The position numbers were made by a program, and so were the translations under genes. The notes beneath the pieces are model-generated. The model was not told where the DNA came from and searched no databases. It saw only the letters and a list, made by a program, of their open reading frames with translations. Positions 60,992 through 64,000 of a stretch of 64,000 nucleotides of DNA are shown here, piece after piece. The stretch lies in NCBI GenBank assembly GCA_947493495.1, contig CANLRN010000007.1:1-64000 (forward strand), read 5' to 3'. Source of the DNA: an uncultured Aquimarina sp. (GTDB lineage: Bacteria > Bacteroidota > Bacteroidia > Flavobacteriales > Flavobacteriaceae). How positions within the stretch are numbered: the first letter of the stretch is position 1; every line of letters begins with the position of its first letter.

Positions 60992-62440
60992 ATGAGTCGA
61001 TTAATTTCTTCTGAATCTTCAGGAAGCTTTACTGCAACAAATAAAAATCACAGTCTTTTTAAAAAATATATTTCAAGTTCACTATCTTATTTTATTTTGA
61101 TAGGAACTTTTCTGTTGTTGTTAGGAGCAACATCTTTATTCTATTTTTTACAACCTTATTTCGAAGAAATATATCTAGAAAGAATGGGTACAGTATCAGG
61201 AATCTCTCTTATGATAGTTGGTACCTTATTACTTGTATTTAAAGTTAGTTTTTTAATATACCTTTTATTTTTATATCTACGCTATAAGCCCATTAAGTCA
61301 TTATTGTCTAATGAACAATTGCCTTTATGTACAGTCATTGTACCTGCTTATAATGAAGGAGAATTGGTATATAAGACGTTGATGAGCCTAGCAAAAAGCG
61401 ATTATCCACCAGAGAAATTACAGATTATTTCTATTGATGATGGGAGTAAAGATAATACCTGGGAGTTTATGAAAAAGGCAAAATCAATTTTGGGGAACCG
61501 CGTTTCTATCTATCAACAACCAAAAAATATGGGAAAAAGGCACGCCTTATATCGTGCATTTAAATTGGCCATGGGTGATGTTTTTGTGACCGTGGATAGT
61601 GATTCGATAGTAAAAGAAGATACGCTACGTAATATGGTGAGCCCATTTATGGTCGATGATACTTGTGGAGCAGTAGCAGGTAATGTACGTGTATTGAATA
61701 GAAAAAAAGCATTCATACCACGTATGCTACATGTAAACTTTGCTTTTAGTTTTGAATTTATACGTTCTGCGCAGAGTGCTTTAGGGTCTGTATTATGTAC
61801 ACCAGGGGCTTTATCAGCTTATCGACGAGAAGCTGTTTTTAATTGTTTAGAAGATTGGATTCATCAAACGTTTATGGGACAAGTCTCTAAAATTGGAGAA
61901 GATCGAGCAATGACCAACATGATTTTAAAACAGGGCTATAAAGTACTTTTTCAACGTAATGCATATGTTTACACTAATATTCCAGAACAGTATAAAAATT
62001 TATCTAAAATGTTTATACGATGGGAGCGAAGTAATGTACGTGAGAATATAGCAATGAGTAAATTTGCGTTTAAAAACTTTAGAAAAGAGAACAAAGTGGG
62101 GGCTAGGATATTATTATTGAATCAATGGCTTAAACTTGTTATGGCATACCCAGCAATAGTATTGATGCTATTTTTTATTTTCACTTATCCTGTATTATTC
62201 TTTAGCTCTACATTGGTAGGTATATTGATCTTTTCAAGTTTGCATGCGATATTTTATGCAAAAAAACACAATGTATCCGAGGCGTTCTGGGCATATCCAT
62301 ATAGTGTTTTTTATGCTTTTACTCTTTTTTGGATTACACCTTATGCGATTATAACTGCTGGTAGAAGTGGTTGGTTAACACGTGATTTACCTATGAAAGA
62401 AACTAAAAAGCAACAACAAGTTATTGCTGTATCAACTTGA
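60992..62440 (+). CDS. membrane glycosyltransferase family 2
   Basis: A 482-residue processive-type GT2. Two N-terminal helices (about 32-52 and 68-95), then the GT-A domain: VIVPAYNEGE, ISIDDGSKDNTW, the metal site VTVDSDSIV, the acceptor motif GEDRAMTN and the gating FIRWERSNVRE (RxxRW-like). Three or four C-terminal helices form the channel. The layout resembles hyaluronan and poly-GlcNAc synthases, so it probably makes and exports an exopolysaccharide; the sugar is unknown. No accessory secretion genes are adjacent. Confidence 0.9.
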   Translation: MSRLISSESSGSFTATNKNHSLFKKYISSSLSYFILIGTFLLLLGATSLFYFLQPYFEEIYLERMGTVSGISLMIVGTLLLVFKVSFLIYLLFLYLRYKPIKSLLSNEQLPLCTVIVPAYNEGELVYKTLMSLAKSDYPPEKLQIISIDDGSKDNTWEFMKKAKSILGNRVSIYQQPKNMGKRHALYRAFKLAMGDVFVTVDSDSIVKEDTLRNMVSPFMVDDTCGAVAGNVRVLNRKKAFIPRMLHVNFAFSFEFIRSAQSALGSVLCTPGALSAYRREAVFNCLEDWIHQTFMGQVSKIGEDRAMTNMILKQGYKVLFQRNAYVYTNIPEQYKNLSKMFIRWERSNVRENIAMSKFAFKNFRKENKVGARILLLNQWLKLVMAYPAIVLMLFFIFTYPVLFFSSTLVGILIFSSLHAIFYAKKHNVSEAFWAYPYSVFYAFTLFWITPYAIITAGRSGWLTRDLPMKETKKQQQVIAVST

Positions 62441-62481
62441 TGATTGATCGGTATAGTAAATCTATTACTATTACTAACTAG

Positions 62482-62760
62482 CTAATTTTTTGACAAGTAC
62501 TTTTTATCCATCCAAAAAGTTCCGAATGGAATAACAGAACACGCTAATACAATTAGTAAAGTTTTGATATTCCATTTTTTTTCTGATTTCACCAAAAAAG
62601 CAAATACAATGTACAATAAGAATAAGATCCCATGTGCCATTCCGATTACTTTATTGGGCTCTGGAGATTCGAATACATATTTTAAAGGCATAGTTACAAA
62701 TAGAATAAGTAAATATGAAATACCTTCGAGATAGCTTATTATTCTAAAAAAAGAGATCAT
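62482..62760 (-). CDS. DUF3817 family membrane protein
   Basis: A 92-residue protein with three hydrophobic helices. It begins FFRIISYLEGISYLLILF and has the GMAHGILFLLYIVF segment typical of DUF3817, a small membrane family of unknown role that is widespread in Bacteroidota and Actinobacteria. It has its own consensus promoter at 62787-62819. Confidence 0.85.
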   Translation of the reverse strand: MISFFRIISYLEGISYLLILFVTMPLKYVFESPEPNKVIGMAHGILFLLYIVFAFLVKSEKKWNIKTLLIVLACSVIPFGTFWMDKKYLSKN

Positions 62761-62786
62761 AAATAGTGATTATGTGAAAATAATTG

Positions 62787-62819
62787 CAAATGTAAACCAG
62801 AAAATGTATTCTAGTGCAA
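62787..62819 (-). promoter_or_regulatory. promoter of the DUF3817 gene
   Basis: Minus strand: TTG (62819-62817), a 22-base spacer, then TACATTTG (62794-62787), a perfect -7 box. The ATG lies 26 bases downstream. Confidence 0.55.
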
Positions 62820-62992
62820 TTTGTATACTGAAATATATAGAGTAGATAGAAATTTTATTTCCTATCATATCATATGTAATTTCATTTGAGAAAAGAGATA
62901 AAGTAAAGTAGGAGTTGAACTCGTTTATTGGTCTCAGGAATAGTTAAAACTATGTGCTTTTAGCTTCTGAAAATTGTTGAATATATGAGTAT

Positions 62993-63907
62993 TTAGTTTT
63001 TATTTAAAAGATATATAGCTTCAGCAAATTTTTCACCTAGATCAATATATCCATGACTATCATAATGATATGGGTCAGAATACTTATAATATCTAGTACT
63101 CCTTACCATAACAGCATTTTTATCAGTTAATGTAAATTTTTCTTGCGCATATTGAACTAATTCGCCGTACGTCCATACTTTTTTTTCTTTGTTATCCCAG
63201 GAATCTGATATTTTTCCTATAGCGATGGGTAAATCACCTGATCGTAAAGTAGCTCTAATTAAACCCATAAGGCGTTTTAAGTTGTCATAATATCTAAGAG
63301 CGATTTGTTCGTTAAAAGCATCACTCTCTCCTTGCATCCATAGAATCCCACTCGGTATTAATTTATCAATTTTCCCATTTTTATCAATGTCCCTTGTTTC
63401 TGAAGCATTTGCTATCGTTTTTAAAAAGTGGTCATATTGATTAATTCCAGTTTTCCCTCTATAATCGGGTTCCCATGATCCAAAATGACGGGCAGCTAAG
63501 CTGTCAATAGATGTGCCGCCTCTTGAGTATTTAATAATCGCAATTTTTTCATTAGGGTATAATTGTTGTATTTTCTTTGCAAAAGAAAGTTCTAATCCGA
63601 ATCGGTTAGAAAGATTGTTTTGTTGATCATCAGATGAAAAACCTGTGCCGTGTCCAGGCTTCAATATTTCCCATATCCCTTTTCCGCCATTTTCTTTATC
63701 GTCAGCTACAGGGTTTCCATGAAAAATCCATACATTTTTGAAATCGGACTCTAAAGACTCTGGTAAATCCGAATTATAACCATGCCCATCCATATTAGAT
63801 TGACCTCCAAGAAAAAAAAGTCTAAAAGTATCTTGTTCTGTTTGTTGAGAGATTACGGTATAAGGAAAAATACTTAGAATTGCTATTATAAATAGGTTCT
63901 GTTTCAT
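62993..63907 (-). CDS. secreted SGNH-type carbohydrate esterase (sialate O-acetylesterase family)
   Basis: A 304-residue exported esterase. Residues 1-20 are a signal peptide (IAILSIFPYTVIS). The nucleophile is Ser37 in GGQSNMDGHG, block III is WMQGESDAF, and the catalytic Asp/His pair is in DSHGYIDLG near the C-terminus. The family removes acetyl groups from sialic acid, xylan or other glycans; the substrate is not fixed by sequence. There is no Por tail, so it probably stays in the periplasm. It lies 7 bases after the end of the gene cut at the window edge, suggesting an operon of polysaccharide-processing genes. Confidence 0.88.
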   Translation of the reverse strand: MKQNLFIIAILSIFPYTVISQQTEQDTFRLFFLGGQSNMDGHGYNSDLPESLESDFKNVWIFHGNPVADDKENGGKGIWEILKPGHGTGFSSDDQQNNLSNRFGLELSFAKKIQQLYPNEKIAIIKYSRGGTSIDSLAARHFGSWEPDYRGKTGINQYDHFLKTIANASETRDIDKNGKIDKLIPSGILWMQGESDAFNEQIALRYYDNLKRLMGLIRATLRSGDLPIAIGKISDSWDNKEKKVWTYGELVQYAQEKFTLTDKNAVMVRSTRYYKYSDPYHYDSHGYIDLGEKFAEAIYLLNKN

Positions 63908-63914
63908 TATTATT

Positions 63915-64000
63915 TTATTTACTCAGCTTTTCCAACATTTTTTTTGCCCGACTAGAAACGGACTTCCTCTCATCTGCTGTTAACCTTTCTAGATGTGGTT
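63915..64000 (-). CDS. 3' end of a gene running off the window
   Basis: The minus strand is open from the window edge to a TAA at 63917-63915 and encodes a basic, helical C-terminus (ERLTADERKSVSSRAKKML). It ends 7 bases before the esterase start, so the two are almost certainly co-transcribed. Twenty-seven residues are too few to name a family. Confidence 0.6.
   Translation of the reverse strand, partial: PHLERLTADERKSVSSRAKKMLEKLSK

Noticed and set aside
1..64000. CRISPR arrays, insertion sequences, integrase attachment sites and rRNA
   Set aside because: I looked for regularly spaced repeats, transposase motifs, direct repeats at the tRNA-His gene and rRNA signatures and saw none.

Overview
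This window reads as chromosome from a marine flavobacterium (family Flavobacteriaceae, Bacteroidota). The evidence is low GC, weak or absent Shine-Dalgarno sites, many Bacteroidota -7 promoter boxes (TAnnTTTG), a secreted agarase-type enzyme with a type IX secretion (Por) tail, a bacillithiol gene (bshB1) and a flavobacterial RibBA with a degenerate second half. Aquimarina or a close relative would fit, but that is inference from gene content only.

Layout. 0-6.6 kb: an exonuclease/GIY-YIG nuclease, a multidomain GH16 glycosidase and three small unknown genes separated by long non-coding DNA. 6.8-12.1 kb: a proton antiporter, an M48 lipoprotein protease, an MFS/UMF1 transporter, and a lipocalin-like plus OmpA-like lipoprotein pair. 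12.2-18.9 kb: one co-directional biosynthetic cluster combining a type III polyketide synthase, an FAD oxidoreductase and a methyltransferase with a dedicated acyl-ACP set (hotdog dehydratase, ketosynthase, ACP, phosphopantetheinyl transferase), a transglutaminase-like protein and a lipoprotein. 19-22.2 kb: YceI, TetR and NhaC. 22.3-23.1 kb: non-coding DNA with two candidate small RNA genes of matching architecture. 23.2-29.7 kb: CPBP protease, RdgB, KdsC, a DUF2520 protein and a CcsB-CcsA fusion for cytochrome c assembly.

30.3-38.3 kb is the most unusual part: a VgrG spike gene, a gene of unknown family, a PAAR-like (DUF4280) tip, then three probable effectors (a DUF3289 protein, an M23-type and a MepA/M15-type peptidoglycan hydrolase) and a lipoprotein whose start overlaps the last effector stop and which may be its immunity protein. 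The two hydrolases share a roughly 250-residue N-terminal region of unknown family joined to unrelated C-terminal catalytic domains. No sheath, tube, baseplate or ATPase genes are present, so this looks like an orphan VgrG effector island served by a type VI machine encoded elsewhere.

38.3-64 kb is mostly housekeeping: tRNA-His, BshB1 and a trans-sulfuration enzyme, a TPR hybrid histidine kinase, a thiol-peroxide defence block (2-Cys peroxiredoxin, thioredoxin, DUF6952, Tpx), DgkA, FtsK, LolA, LptF/G and RibBA, then a small accessory block (DoxX-like, DUF2071, methyltransferase, membrane protein), a DegT aminotransferase, thioredoxin-like, nitroreductase, NlpC/P60, thiolase, 7TM-HD phosphohydrolase, glycosyltransferase 2, DUF3817 and a secreted SGNH esterase followed by the tail of a gene cut by the window edge. 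I saw no insertion sequences, prophage, CRISPR arrays or rRNA.
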